NCBI GenBank assembly: GCA_017650045.1
Contig: JAGCFP010000046.1
Location: 1-34,119, forward strand
Source: Bacteroidaceae bacterium
GTDB lineage: Bacteria > Bacteroidota > Bacteroidia > Bacteroidales > Bacteroidaceae
Length of the DNA: 34,119 bases
Reading direction: 5' to 3'
Below are positions 1 to 6,906 of this stretch, piece by piece; within the stretch, counting starts at the first letter, position 1, and every line of letters begins with the position of its first letter. The translations under genes were made by a program, and so were the position numbers. The notes beneath the pieces were generated by a model. It did not search any database, was not told the DNA's origin, and saw only the letters and a list, made by a program, of their open reading frames with translations.

Positions 1-1520
1 ATCTCATGCACGGCTTCATCTGTCAGATTCAAGGCATTCTCACGGACCTGCACATTTTCAGGCTGCTGCATGAAGAGCTGCAAGTTCAACTTGATGCCTG
101 TGAGCAAGGCGCCCATACGGTCGTGAAGGTCGCGTGCGATGCGTACGCGCTCTGTCGTCTCTCCTTCTATCTTCGCCAAAGCTTCAGCATGACGACGTTT
201 TTCACGCAGCCAGAACATCAGGAAGATGAGCGAACCTGCCAACAATACCAAAGCCACCACACTCAGTCCTGTCAGCCAACGCATCCAGGTACGTTCACGC
301 TGCAGGTCCTCTATCTGTTGCTGTTTCTGCTCTGTTTCATAGATCACCTCCATCTGTGATAAAGCACTCTGATATTGCAAGTTGGAGTATTCCGTCATCA
401 ACTCGTACACCTTATTCATATAAAGGTTGGCTTCCTCCTTACGTCCCAACTGTATGCAGATGCGGGCCAGATTCTCATAGTCGCTTATGTCGTCATAAGT
501 ATCGTTAGGGTCAGCCTCCACGCTCTGGCGAGCAAAGTCATAGGCTCGCTGCCACTGCCCTTTCTCCATCGCTACCAGATACATGCCACTCAGCGCATCG
601 CTCTTGAAACTGCCCATCATATCCTCGTCGTTTAGCAGCAGGTGGTAGGCTTCCTCAGCGTATGTCTCTGCCTTGACGATATCCTTGTGTCCATCCATCA
701 GATGTATCTGTGACAGGATGGAAAGCAGTTCCATATAGTCGCCAGGTTCATTTTTCTGGTTGGGCTGATAGTAGGCATAGCTCTCCATACTGGTCTGAAG
801 GGCTTTCTCATAATCGCCTTTCTCCAGATAGATCTTTGCCAATCCACGCTGCGGAAGGGCCACCATCAGTGAGTCACCACTCTGCTTCCCACAGGCTATA
901 CCTTGCAGGTAGTTGCGCTCGGCTTCCTCTGTGTTGCCCATGGTGTGATAGAGTTCACCCACATTGTGATAGAGGATGGTCTGACTTTCCAGCCATCCAT
1001 ATTTCTCGAAGATGGGGAGTGCCTTCTGATAATATTCTATGGCCAGCAGATTCTGGTCTTGAATGTTGTAGAGATTACCTATGGAACCATAGAGCACGCT
1101 GTAGTTATCATCGACATCGCTTTCTTTATAGCGCTTGGTGGCAGCCATGCTGTCGGTTACGGCTAAGGCACGGTTATAGTAGTCCAAACTCACCTCATAG
1201 TCGCCACGTCCGTAGGCCAGCATACCTATCATGCGTAGGGCATCCGCACGGGCATTCAGTGCATCAAGCCCATAACTTACAGCCAATGCCTTGTGGGCAT
1301 AGTCATCGGCCTTACTGCCATCTATGTTCACATAGCCCCACATCAAGTCCTGATAGGCACGCAGCAATTGCTCTCCTTTGGGCGGATTAGGACTGGCAAG
1401 CACCACCTCCAGGGAGTCCACCTTGCGGTTCCGATGGTCACTGTATTGTGCCAAAGCGTTTTGCAGACACAGACAGAGCCCCCAAAGTACCATTATTCTC
1501 AACGACATTCTCCGTTTCAT
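1..1520 (-). CDS. TPR-repeat sensor histidine kinase (HisKA_3/NarX-LytS type), 3' end outside window
   Basis: Reading the minus strand from the ATG at 1520 gives an open frame of 506 codons that leaves the window at position 1. It starts with a signal peptide (basic MKRRM, a hydrophobic stretch, then ALAQ). About 350 residues follow with the alternating helical pattern of tetratricopeptide repeats (for example motifs like ALAVTDSMAATKRYKESD and GNTEEAERNY). Next come a coiled-coil-like stretch rich in Q and E, one membrane segment (about residues 405-428), and an H-box with ERVRIARDLHDRMGALLTG, phospho-acceptor His near residue 466. That H-box is the HisKA_3 type found with LuxR/NarL-type regulators. 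The ATPase domain must lie beyond the window. The TPR part is expected in the periplasm as a sensor. The ligand is unknown and no partner regulator is visible. Confidence 0.9.
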   Translation of the reverse strand, partial: MKRRMSLRIMVLWGLCLCLQNALAQYSDHRNRKVDSLEVVLASPNPPKGEQLLRAYQDLMWGYVNIDGSKADDYAHKALAVSYGLDALNARADALRMIGMLAYGRGDYEVSLDYYNRALAVTDSMAATKRYKESDVDDNYSVLYGSIGNLYNIQDQNLLAIEYYQKALPIFEKYGWLESQTILYHNVGELYHTMGNTEEAERNYLQGIACGKQSGDSLMVALPQRGLAKIYLEKGDYEKALQTSMESYAYYQPNQKNEPGDYMELLSILSQIHLMDGHKDIVKAETYAEEAYHLLLNDEDMMGSFKSDALSGMYLVAMEKGQWQRAYDFARQSVEADPNDTYDDISDYENLARICIQLGRKEEANLYMNKVYELMTEYSNLQYQSALSQMEVIYETEQKQQQIEDLQRERTWMRWLTGLSVVALVLLAGSLIFLMFWLREKRRHAEALAKIEGETTERVRIARDLHDRMGALLTGIKLNLQLFMQQPENVQVRENALNLTDEAVHE

Positions 1521-1593
1521 GCAGCCAAATTAACAATTATTTACCATATAGCCAATAAAACACACTGATTTCTATTGTTTGACACTTCATTAT

Positions 1594-1639
1594 CCCCCAA
1601 TTGGGGGGTATTATTTCTGATAAATAGTACCTACATTTG
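1594..1639 (+). promoter_or_regulatory. 14-bp GC-capped palindrome followed by a possible -7 element
   Basis: CCCCCAATTGGGGG (1594-1607) is a perfect palindrome in AT-rich sequence. It is followed by TACATTTG (1632-1639), which fits the Bacteroidetes -7 consensus TAnnTTTG. There is no good -33 TTTG at the expected distance; the palindrome occupies roughly that area, so a regulator-dependent promoter is conceivable. If it is active, the transcript would run through the large palindrome at 1678-1910 before reaching the gene at 2086. This is inferred from motif positions only. Confidence 0.3.
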
Positions 1640-1677
1640 CAAATAGAATAAGAGGTTCTATGACAAGGGATAGTGCA

Positions 1678-1910
1678 TTTACCCTACACCCCTACACTTT
1701 TTGCTCGCAAATTACTGAATTAAAGCGGATTAGACAGGTGTAGGGTATAGCTTGACCCTACACTAACCCTACACCAACCCTACACGCTACATAGCTAAAA
1801 AGGTGAAGGGTAAGTGTAGGGTGCGTGTAGGGTTAGAAGGCACCCTACACGCATTTAATCGTATGACATACAATACTTTACAGGCAAAAAGTGTAGGGGT
1901 GTAGGGTAAA
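1678..1910. repeat. 233-bp imperfect palindrome made of ACCCTACAC / GTGTAGGGT units
   Basis: The outer 27 bp (1678-1704 and 1884-1910) are a perfect inverted repeat. Exact ACCCTACAC units lie at 1681, 1755, 1766, 1777 and 1842, and exact GTGTAGGGT units at 1738, 1814, 1825 and 1899. One-mismatch units lie at 1689 (CCCCTACAC), 1803 (GTGAAGGGT) and 1891 (GTGTAGGGG). Every unit has a partner at the mirror position about base 1794 (start plus end coordinates sum to 3588), so the palindrome has no net indels. Units at 1755/1766/1777 and at 1803/1814/1825 are spaced exactly 11 bp. There is no coding potential. It could be a miniature inverted-repeat element, a long RNA hairpin or a multi-site protein-binding region; the sequence does not decide. 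Confidence 0.85.
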
Positions 1911-1967
1911 AACGAAGTGGGACGTTTGTGAAGGTGGTGGTTGTGCCATCATCCTAAAGGCTTCCCT

Positions 1968-2042
1968 AAATGCTCACGTGCTGAGCATTTATGCTCACCG
2001 TTATGAGCATTTTTGCTCACAGTGGTGAAGATTTGTGAGCAT
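1968..2042. repeat. Cluster of alternating TGCTCA/TGAGCA motifs upstream of the OmpA-family gene
   Basis: Six hexamers alternate in orientation: TGCTCA at 1971, 1992 and 2014; TGAGCA at 1982, 2004 and 2036. The first pair forms a perfect 9-bp hairpin, AAATGCTCA (1968-1976) with TGAGCATTT (1982-1990), loop of five. The second pair forms ATGCTCA (1991-1997) with TGAGCAT (2004-2010). The cluster ends 43 bp before the ATG at 2086, so it lies in the promoter or leader of that gene. It could be an operator array or alternative RNA hairpins. Confidence 0.6.
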
Positions 2043-2085
2043 AACGAGAGAAATAGATAATATTAACTTCTAAAAACAAACGGAT

Positions 2086-3369
2086 ATGAAAAGAGCGATT
2101 TACTTACTGGTGGTGCTCATAGCAGCACTCTCCTACTCTACCAACGCGGACGCTCAGATCCTCAGACGACTGGGTGAACGTGTAAGAAACGCTGTAGAGA
2201 ATAAAGTGGAGGAAAAAGCAAATGAGGCTATAAACGGCAATAAGAATGAGAGTAACTCGAATAATAACAATGCTGAAGCTGGTGAGGAAGCAGTAGCATC
2301 TGATGAACCTGTGGACTTTGCTGCCATTCAAGCCAAGAGCGACTTCAAGCGTGGTGGCACAGTATTCTTCAATGACGAACTGAAAGGTGAGCAAATGGGC
2401 GAGTTCCCTTCTAAATGGGATCTCCTCAGTGGCTCTGAAGTGGAAGTAGTGAATATCAAGGGCGTAAATGCCATCAAGATGGAGGGAGGAAGGATCCAGC
2501 CTCTGATGGAAGAAAAGTTTTATCTGCCAGAAGAGTTTACCATCGAATTCGACGTACTGTCACAACCCGCCCAGGAAGGCTCCAGTTGGGATGCCACCCT
2601 CGACATTGTCTTGAAAGCTGAAGACGGCTATGACGCCTTCGATATCCGTACCAGCGTGGAGACACATACGCTCAACAATCCAAGTGGAGGATATTATGGT
2701 ATTGGTTGGGGTTGGGGAGCATATAATCCTAATGGTGATAAAATTGATGGAGCACCAGGAACTTCGACTATCGCCAAAGTATTCAAGAAGAACGACTGGA
2801 ACCACATTGCCATCTCATTCAACAAGCGTGCTTTCAAGATGTACCTCAATTACGAGCGCATCGTGAATATTCCGAATATGAAACAACCTCGCTCTTGGTA
2901 TATGGAGGGTAGTTCAGACAGCAATAAAGGTGTCTATGTCACTAATGTAGTAATGGCCAAGGGTGCTGTGGAGCTCTATGAGCGCAATGCTACTGACTAT
3001 TCTTCAGCTGTAGAGAAAGCCATTGCAGAAACAGGTAAGTTCGTCACCAACAATATCCTCTTCGAGACTGGTAAGGCAACCTTGAAGCCAGAGTCAATGG
3101 AGGAAATCCAGAAGGTGGCCGATTATATGAAGAAAGACTCCTCTGCTCGCTTCGAGGTACAAGGCCATACTGACAATCAGGGCTCTGACGCCATCAACGA
3201 TCCTCTCTCACAGCAACGTGCAGAGGCAGTGGTGAAGGCCCTCGAAGGCATGGGTGTAGATCCATTCAACCTTCGTGCTGTAGGTAAGGGCTCTCACGAA
3301 CCAGTAGCTGATAATGGCACAGATGAAGGTCGCGCCAAGAATCGTCGTGTGGAGTTCATCAAGAAATAA
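2086..3369 (+). CDS. Secreted LamG-like/OmpA C-terminal domain protein
   Basis: 427 residues. The N-terminus is a signal peptide (MKRAIYLLVVLIAALSYS, cleavage near ADAQ). A short charged, Asn-rich linker follows (about 30-80). Residues about 105-310 resemble a concanavalin/LamG-like beta-sandwich (FTIEFDVLSQ, NDWNHIAISFNK, FKMYLNYERI). The C-terminal 110 residues are an OmpA-type peptidoglycan-binding domain: ILFETGKATLKPES, then FEVQGHTDNQGSD, then LSQQRAEAVV and GRAKNRRVEF. The family anchors to peptidoglycan from the outer membrane or periplasm, so an envelope-anchoring role is expected. It is followed after 34 bp by a beta-barrel gene and then a lipoprotein, probably one transcript. The ligand of the LamG-like part is unknown. 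The start is supported by the signal peptide and the A-rich stretch before the ATG. Confidence 0.88.
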   Translation: MKRAIYLLVVLIAALSYSTNADAQILRRLGERVRNAVENKVEEKANEAINGNKNESNSNNNNAEAGEEAVASDEPVDFAAIQAKSDFKRGGTVFFNDELKGEQMGEFPSKWDLLSGSEVEVVNIKGVNAIKMEGGRIQPLMEEKFYLPEEFTIEFDVLSQPAQEGSSWDATLDIVLKAEDGYDAFDIRTSVETHTLNNPSGGYYGIGWGWGAYNPNGDKIDGAPGTSTIAKVFKKNDWNHIAISFNKRAFKMYLNYERIVNIPNMKQPRSWYMEGSSDSNKGVYVTNVVMAKGAVELYERNATDYSSAVEKAIAETGKFVTNNILFETGKATLKPESMEEIQKVADYMKKDSSARFEVQGHTDNQGSDAINDPLSQQRAEAVVKALEGMGVDPFNLRAVGKGSHEPVADNGTDEGRAKNRRVEFIKK

Positions 3370-3403
3370 TAACTTTATCCATTAATCCTATAAATTTATT
3401 ATT

Positions 3404-3877
3404 ATGAAAAGAGTATTTCTTGCAATGTGTGTGGCGCTCATCAGCATTTGCGCCTCAGCACAGAAAGGCACCCCAGCACTGGGAGTCAACCTCTCTTATG
3501 GTACTGAGATTGAGAACATTGGTATCGGCGTTAAAGGACAGTACTTCTTAACTGATGCACTGCGTGCTGAAGCTTCTTTCGACTACTTCTTGAAGAAAGA
3601 CCATGTCTCAATGTGGGACGTTAACCTCAACTTGCACTATCTGTTCGATGTGGCAGACAATGCTTATGTATATCCATTGGCAGGTATTGGCTATACCAGC
3701 TGGAAAGCCAGTGCTTATGGCTACTCTGCTACAGACAACAAGATTGCAATTAATCTGGGTGGTGGATTCCAGTACGACTTCACTGACACGATGTTCTTCA
3801 ATGTAGAGGGCAAGTACCAGATTATCGATGAGTTCGATCAATTTGTAATTGGGGTTGGTGTAGGCTTTAAGTTTTAA
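3404..3877 (+). CDS. Small outer-membrane beta-barrel protein
   Basis: 157 residues with a signal peptide (MKRVFLAMCVALISICASAQ). The rest is alternating amphipathic strands: GVNLSYGTEIENIGIGVKGQYF, LRAEASFDYF, WDVNLNLHYLF, YVYPLAGIGYTSW, KIAINLGGGFQYDF, MFFNVEGKYQI and a terminal strand FVIGVGVGFKF ending in Phe, as in outer-membrane barrels. The size fits an eight-stranded OmpX/OmpW-like barrel. It lies 34 bp behind the OmpA-family gene. Its stop codon lies at the edge of a 19-bp sequence that recurs at the end of the next gene. Function beyond membrane location cannot be assigned. Confidence 0.82.
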   Translation: MKRVFLAMCVALISICASAQKGTPALGVNLSYGTEIENIGIGVKGQYFLTDALRAEASFDYFLKKDHVSMWDVNLNLHYLFDVADNAYVYPLAGIGYTSWKASAYGYSATDNKIAINLGGGFQYDFTDTMFFNVEGKYQIIDEFDQFVIGVGVGFKF

Positions 3878-3894
3878 TTAGATTCAGTGTGTTT
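3876..3894 (+). repeat. 19-bp direct repeat, left copy
   Basis: AATTAGATTCAGTGTGTTT overlaps the last two bases of the barrel gene's stop codon. The identical 19 bp recur at 4822-4840 across the stop codon of the following lipoprotein gene, so the lipoprotein gene sits in a 946-bp period bounded by these copies. Confidence 0.9.
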
Positions 3895-3900
3895 TACAAA

Positions 3901-4827
3901 ATGAAGAAACTACATTTAGTACTAATGTTCATTGCAAGCCTCGTCCTACTGACGGCTTGTGGAGGAAAGAGCTCAAGTTCATCTGGAAGTAGCACTACCA
4001 ATGGCTTAGCCGATGGCAAATGGCCTGCTTCCATCTACGATAAGTACGGCATCACGGAGTTGCCCACGAAGGGAAAGATTGTGTACACCGACTTCTCTGG
4101 CGAGGATCGGTCCTATCAGTACAGGATAGACTATAAGAATGTCACAAGAGAGGAACTGGTGGCATGGGTAAACGGGCTCAAGGCGAAAGGCTTCCGGCTG
4201 GAAGAAAGAGACAATGAGCGTCTCAACAAGAGTGGCTATGACCACGACGTGATGCTCTATCAGCCAGGCGAGGGCAAGGACATGCGGTTGCGCATAGGCT
4301 TCGACTTTAACAATGATATGGAGTTTGACTACTGGGCAGACGAGCCTAATCCTGCCTTTACCTACGAGGAGAGTGACAGCGATGAAGGCAACTACATCAT
4401 CAAGTACAACGTAGAGCTATCGCTCAACCCAATCAATCAGGATCGTGGGGCTGAGGGTAGCATCGAGGCTCTTGGCATCAAGGCCGAGGACCTGCTGGGT
4501 GGCATCGTTAGGAAGGCGAGCATGTCAACTTCGGCAACTGGTGGTGCAGGCATCGGTGTGAACTTCCTCAGCGACCATGAGATAACAGAGGCCGACTTCA
4601 ATGCTATCCAAGATAAATTGGCCGACCTGTTGGCTGCAAAGGGTGTGAAGTTCACCAATACGCTGAACGGAAAGGAATACACCGTAGATCAGCTGAAGGC
4701 AGACAAGGTGCGTAGCTACAACGTTGAGCTGAACGGCAAGAAGTTCTTTATGATGTCTCGCTCCGACACTCAGGTTAAGGACTTTGGTGGCGGCATCAGC
4801 TGGATGCTCACTCCCGTCAAGAATTAG
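3901..4827 (+). CDS. Lipoprotein of unknown function
   Basis: From the ATG at 3901 the protein has 308 residues. An in-frame ATG four codons upstream (3889) is less likely because it lies inside the 19-bp repeat and would put FYK before the lysines of the signal peptide. The signal is MKKLHLVLMFIASLVLLTAC with a lipobox LTAC, followed by a Ser/Gly-rich tether (GGKSSSSSGSS). The mature part is charged and soluble, with no domain I recognise. The C-terminal stretch LNGKKFFMMSRSDTQ followed by GGGISWML looks like terminal beta-strands. It lies 23 bp behind the barrel gene and before a strong terminator, so it is probably the last gene of a three-gene envelope operon. Some homologues of such lipoproteins are surface exposed, but nothing here proves that. 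Confidence 0.8.
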   Translation: MKKLHLVLMFIASLVLLTACGGKSSSSSGSSTTNGLADGKWPASIYDKYGITELPTKGKIVYTDFSGEDRSYQYRIDYKNVTREELVAWVNGLKAKGFRLEERDNERLNKSGYDHDVMLYQPGEGKDMRLRIGFDFNNDMEFDYWADEPNPAFTYEESDSDEGNYIIKYNVELSLNPINQDRGAEGSIEALGIKAEDLLGGIVRKASMSTSATGGAGIGVNFLSDHEITEADFNAIQDKLADLLAAKGVKFTNTLNGKEYTVDQLKADKVRSYNVELNGKKFFMMSRSDTQVKDFGGGISWMLTPVKN

Positions 4828-4840
4828 ATTCAGTGTGTTT
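4822..4840 (+). repeat. 19-bp direct repeat, right copy
   Basis: Identical to 3876-3894 and spans the stop codon (TAG, 4825-4827) of the lipoprotein gene. The bases on either side differ between the two copies. Confidence 0.9.
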
Positions 4841-4847
4841 CAAGTAA

Positions 4848-4914
4848 GCGATATTGCATATCGCAACCTCCTTCTTATGGCATATCAGCAACAGTTGATA
4901 TGCCATATTTTTTA
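4848..4914 (+). terminator. Tandem hairpins with intrinsic terminator after the envelope operon
   Basis: A small hairpin GCGATAT-TGC-ATATCGC (4848-4864) is followed by a perfect 12-bp stem TATGGCATATCA (4876-4887) / TGATATGCCATA (4896-4907) with an 8-nt loop. A run of T follows directly. It sits 20 bp after the lipoprotein stop. The convergent DUF2442 gene ends at 4930, so it may also limit transcription from that side. Confidence 0.88.
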
Positions 4915-4929
4915 TAAAATAGGGAACAA

Positions 4930-5193
4930 CTACGAAATGTGATATAAAAGCTTTGTAGATTGGCCGTTGGGAGGTGAGGCAGTCTCTTCATAACAGAAAC
5001 TCTCAAAGCTAATGTCCTCATCAATATTTCTCCAATGAATACCGATTGTGCTAAAAGAATATTGGTTCCTTTCACTGTCTGATGCCCTATATAAACGAGG
5101 ATACCACAGCAAAGACTGACGATAGGTTTTCCCATCGTCTCCCAGACCAAAAATCTGGTCATCCTCAAACCATATTTTATTTATTTTCAGCAT
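4930..5193 (-). CDS. DUF2442-type small protein, partner of the DUF4160 gene
   Basis: 87 residues, beginning MLKINKIWFEDDQIF and containing GKTYRQSLLWYPRL, the layout of DUF2442 proteins (a short beta-rich domain starting with a first strand, then residues specifying a ligand-binding-like fold). It overlaps the upstream gene by 17 bp (5177-5193), so the two are translationally coupled. DUF2442 and DUF4160 genes often occur as an adjacent pair in bacteria and have been proposed as toxin-antitoxin-like modules; this is contextual. The segment is AT-rich compared with its neighbours, which fits transfer. Assignment by family resemblance, moderately sure. Confidence 0.7.
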   Translation of the reverse strand: MLKINKIWFEDDQIFGLGDDGKTYRQSLLWYPRLYRASDSERNQYSFSTIGIHWRNIDEDISFESFCYEETASPPNGQSTKLLYHIS

Positions 5194-5431
5194 CTTTCCT
5201 AAAATACCGATTCCAGTTATTCAAGATGATATCGCTATTGTCATCGATCATCTTCTTGATTTTTCTTAAATCACTGGCTTTAATACCATGCTGTTCTTTA
5301 AACTCAAAGTTCGTTCCGTTCCAAACATACTTGGCATCACCGCCTTTTCCTATTACATGGATATGTATTGGTTCATGCTCCAAACTGAAAAACATGAATA
5401 CAAAACCATAAGCTCTAAAAATCTCAGGCAT
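5177..5431 (-). CDS. DUF4160 domain protein
   Basis: 84 residues from the ATG at 5431: MPEIFRAYGFVFMFFSLEH followed by EPIHIHVIGKGGDAKYVW. The family has this start (M-P-x-I, then G, then an H-x-P-x-H-x-H-type motif); here it reads EHEPIHIHV. A longer frame begins at a TTG at 5461, but that codon overlaps the -7 element of the promoter at 5459-5489, so the ATG at 5431 is preferred. It is the first gene of a two-gene unit with the DUF2442 gene. The His-rich motif hints at metal or phosphate binding, but no activity can be stated. Confidence 0.75.
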   Translation of the reverse strand: MPEIFRAYGFVFMFFSLEHEPIHIHVIGKGGDAKYVWNGTNFEFKEQHGIKASDLRKIKKMIDDNSDIILNNWNRYFRKDAENK

Positions 5432-5458
5432 AATTATATCGTATTTTATTTTCTGATG

Positions 5459-5489
5459 CAAATATATTCATTATATTTATTTTAGCAAA
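5459..5489 (-). promoter_or_regulatory. Promoter of the DUF4160-DUF2442 pair
   Basis: On the minus strand, TTTG (5486-5489), 19 bp, then TATATTTG (5459-5466) fits the Bacteroidetes sigma consensus. Transcription would start near 5452, just upstream of the ATG at 5431. Confidence 0.7.
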
Positions 5490-5537
5490 CAAATAAATGT
5501 AAATAGTTCGCATTTCACTTGTTCATCAAGTTACGCA

Positions 5538-5569
5538 TTTGCAATATTGTTGTTTTTCGCTTATCTTTG
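5538..5569 (+). promoter_or_regulatory. Promoter of the RNA methyltransferase gene
   Basis: TTTG (5538-5541), 20 bp, then TATCTTTG (5562-5569), an exact match to the Bacteroidetes pattern. The predicted start of transcription near 5575 rules out coding starts upstream of about 5580 and supports an ATG at 5593 or 5599. Confidence 0.8.
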
Positions 5570-5592
5570 CAGTAGCATTTATCAAAAAGAAA

Positions 5593-6390
5593 ATGTTCAT
5601 GGATAGCATCACAAGTTTACAGAATCCGAAGGTTAAGGCAGTGGTGTCCTTGCAGCAGAAATCGTCGGAAAGACGGAAGCAAGGACTGTTTGTGGTGGAG
5701 GGACTTCGCGAGGTGCAGCATTGCTTGGAAGCAGGCTATCAGATAGACAGCGCCTACCTCTGCCCTACTCTCTTAGGCACAGAGACCTTCCACACAGAGG
5801 CACCTTGCTATGAGGTCACTCCCGAGGTGTATGAAAAAATGGCTTATCGGGGAGGTACAGAGGGCATCGTGGCTGTGGTGAAAGCACGTGCCCATGCATT
5901 GGAGACACTCAAACTTGGCAAAGCTCCCCTTATCATCGTCTTGGAAAGTGTGGAGAAACCTGGCAACTTAGGGGCTATCCTGCGCAGTGCTGATGCAGCT
6001 AAGGCTGATGCTGTCATCGTATGCGACCCTCTCACAGACCTCTATAACCCCAACCTGATACGCAGCAGCATCGGAGCCATCTTTACCGTGCCTTGTGTGG
6101 CTTGTACCTCTGAGGAGTGCATTCGTTTCCTGAAAGAGCGAGGCATAAAGATTCTAACAGCGCAACTGCAAGACTCACACCTCTATTATGATACAGACAT
6201 GCGCAGGGGTACAGCCATTGTGATGGGCACAGAGAGCACAGGACTCACGGAACAATGGCGCAAGGCTGCAGATGCCCATATCCGTATCCCGATGCTTGGC
6301 AGACTAGATTCTCTGAATGTCTCTGTCAGTGCAGCAATCTTACTGTACGAGGCAGTAAGACAACGTCAGAGTTCCAACCCCATGATGTAA
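5593..6390 (+). CDS. TrmH/SpoU-family RNA 2'-O-methyltransferase
   Basis: 265 residues from the ATG at 5593 (an ATG at 5599 giving MDSITSLQNPK is equally plausible). The N-terminal part (about 1-100) resembles the L30e-like substrate-binding domain (SLQNPKVKAVVSLQQKSSER, GLFVVEGLREVQH). The C-terminal part is the SPOUT methyltransferase with its motifs: EKPGNLGAILRSADAA with the conserved N and R, then NPNLIRSSIGAIF, then VMGTESTGL and RIPMLGRLDSLNVSVSAAI, which form the knotted SAM-binding site. It would methylate a ribose 2'-O in rRNA or tRNA; the exact target is not visible. Its 3' end overlaps the convergent acetyltransferase gene by 25 bp. Confidence 0.9.
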   Translation: MFMDSITSLQNPKVKAVVSLQQKSSERRKQGLFVVEGLREVQHCLEAGYQIDSAYLCPTLLGTETFHTEAPCYEVTPEVYEKMAYRGGTEGIVAVVKARAHALETLKLGKAPLIIVLESVEKPGNLGAILRSADAAKADAVIVCDPLTDLYNPNLIRSSIGAIFTVPCVACTSEECIRFLKERGIKILTAQLQDSHLYYDTDMRRGTAIVMGTESTGLTEQWRKAADAHIRIPMLGRLDSLNVSVSAAILLYEAVRQRQSSNPMM

Positions 6391-6878
6391 TCATTCATGT
6401 AATAGCCATTTCCAATGGGGAAGTCACCTTGGCGCAACTTACTCATTCCCAGATGCTCATAAAAACTCACGGCCTTGTTGTTGCGATTCACATTCAGTTC
6501 CATCAGACAAGGTTCAGGATGCACCTCCTTGATGTATTGAATGGCATGCTCAAAGAGGAACTTCCCTGCCCCAGTGCCTTGCACTGAAGGCAGCACATAG
6601 ATTTTCTGCAGGTGAAAAGTGTCCACCCCTTCTTCATTTTTACCTTGGGGCTGCACAGACACATAACCTATGGGCTTGTCATCCTGGTAGGCAATCTGAT
6701 AGACATGCCCCTCCTCTGTCATCTGCTTACGCAAGTTCTCTAAGGAGTACATCCAATCCATCATAAAGTCCAACTGCTCTGGAGAGAGAATCTCTTGATA
6801 GGTATGTGGAAAAATAATCGATGCCAACTCTTGAATGAGTTGGCAATCGATTAATTCAGCTTTTCTGATAGTCAGCAT
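6366..6878 (-). CDS. GNAT-family N-acetyltransferase
   Basis: 170 residues. The central stretch LQKIYVLPSVQGTGAGKFLFEHAI holds the GNAT acetyl-CoA pyrophosphate loop (Q-G-T-G-A-G). The later LNVNRNNKAVSFYEHLGM is the usual motif B (N-x-x-A-x-x-F-Y-x-x-x-G-F). The substrate is not predictable; the family acetylates small amines, protein N-termini or antibiotics. The gene starts 28 bp after the peptide transporter on the same strand and is probably cotranscribed with it. The final 25 bp overlap the convergent methyltransferase gene. Confidence 0.9.
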   Translation of the reverse strand: MLTIRKAELIDCQLIQELASIIFPHTYQEILSPEQLDFMMDWMYSLENLRKQMTEEGHVYQIAYQDDKPIGYVSVQPQGKNEEGVDTFHLQKIYVLPSVQGTGAGKFLFEHAIQYIKEVHPEPCLMELNVNRNNKAVSFYEHLGMSKLRQGDFPIGNGYYMNDYIMGLEL

Positions 6879-6906
6879 CGTTGTATGTGTGGTTTAATGA
6901 TTCTTG

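Noticed and set aside
710-1390. Open frame of 226 codons on the plus strand
   Set aside because: Antisense to the TPR region of the sensor kinase; composition is that of a complementary frame (His, Ser, Pro rich).
3876-4840. Phage or integrase attachment sites (attL/attR)
   Set aside because: The 19-bp repeats flank only a lipoprotein gene, with no integrase or tRNA nearby; kept only as a direct repeat.
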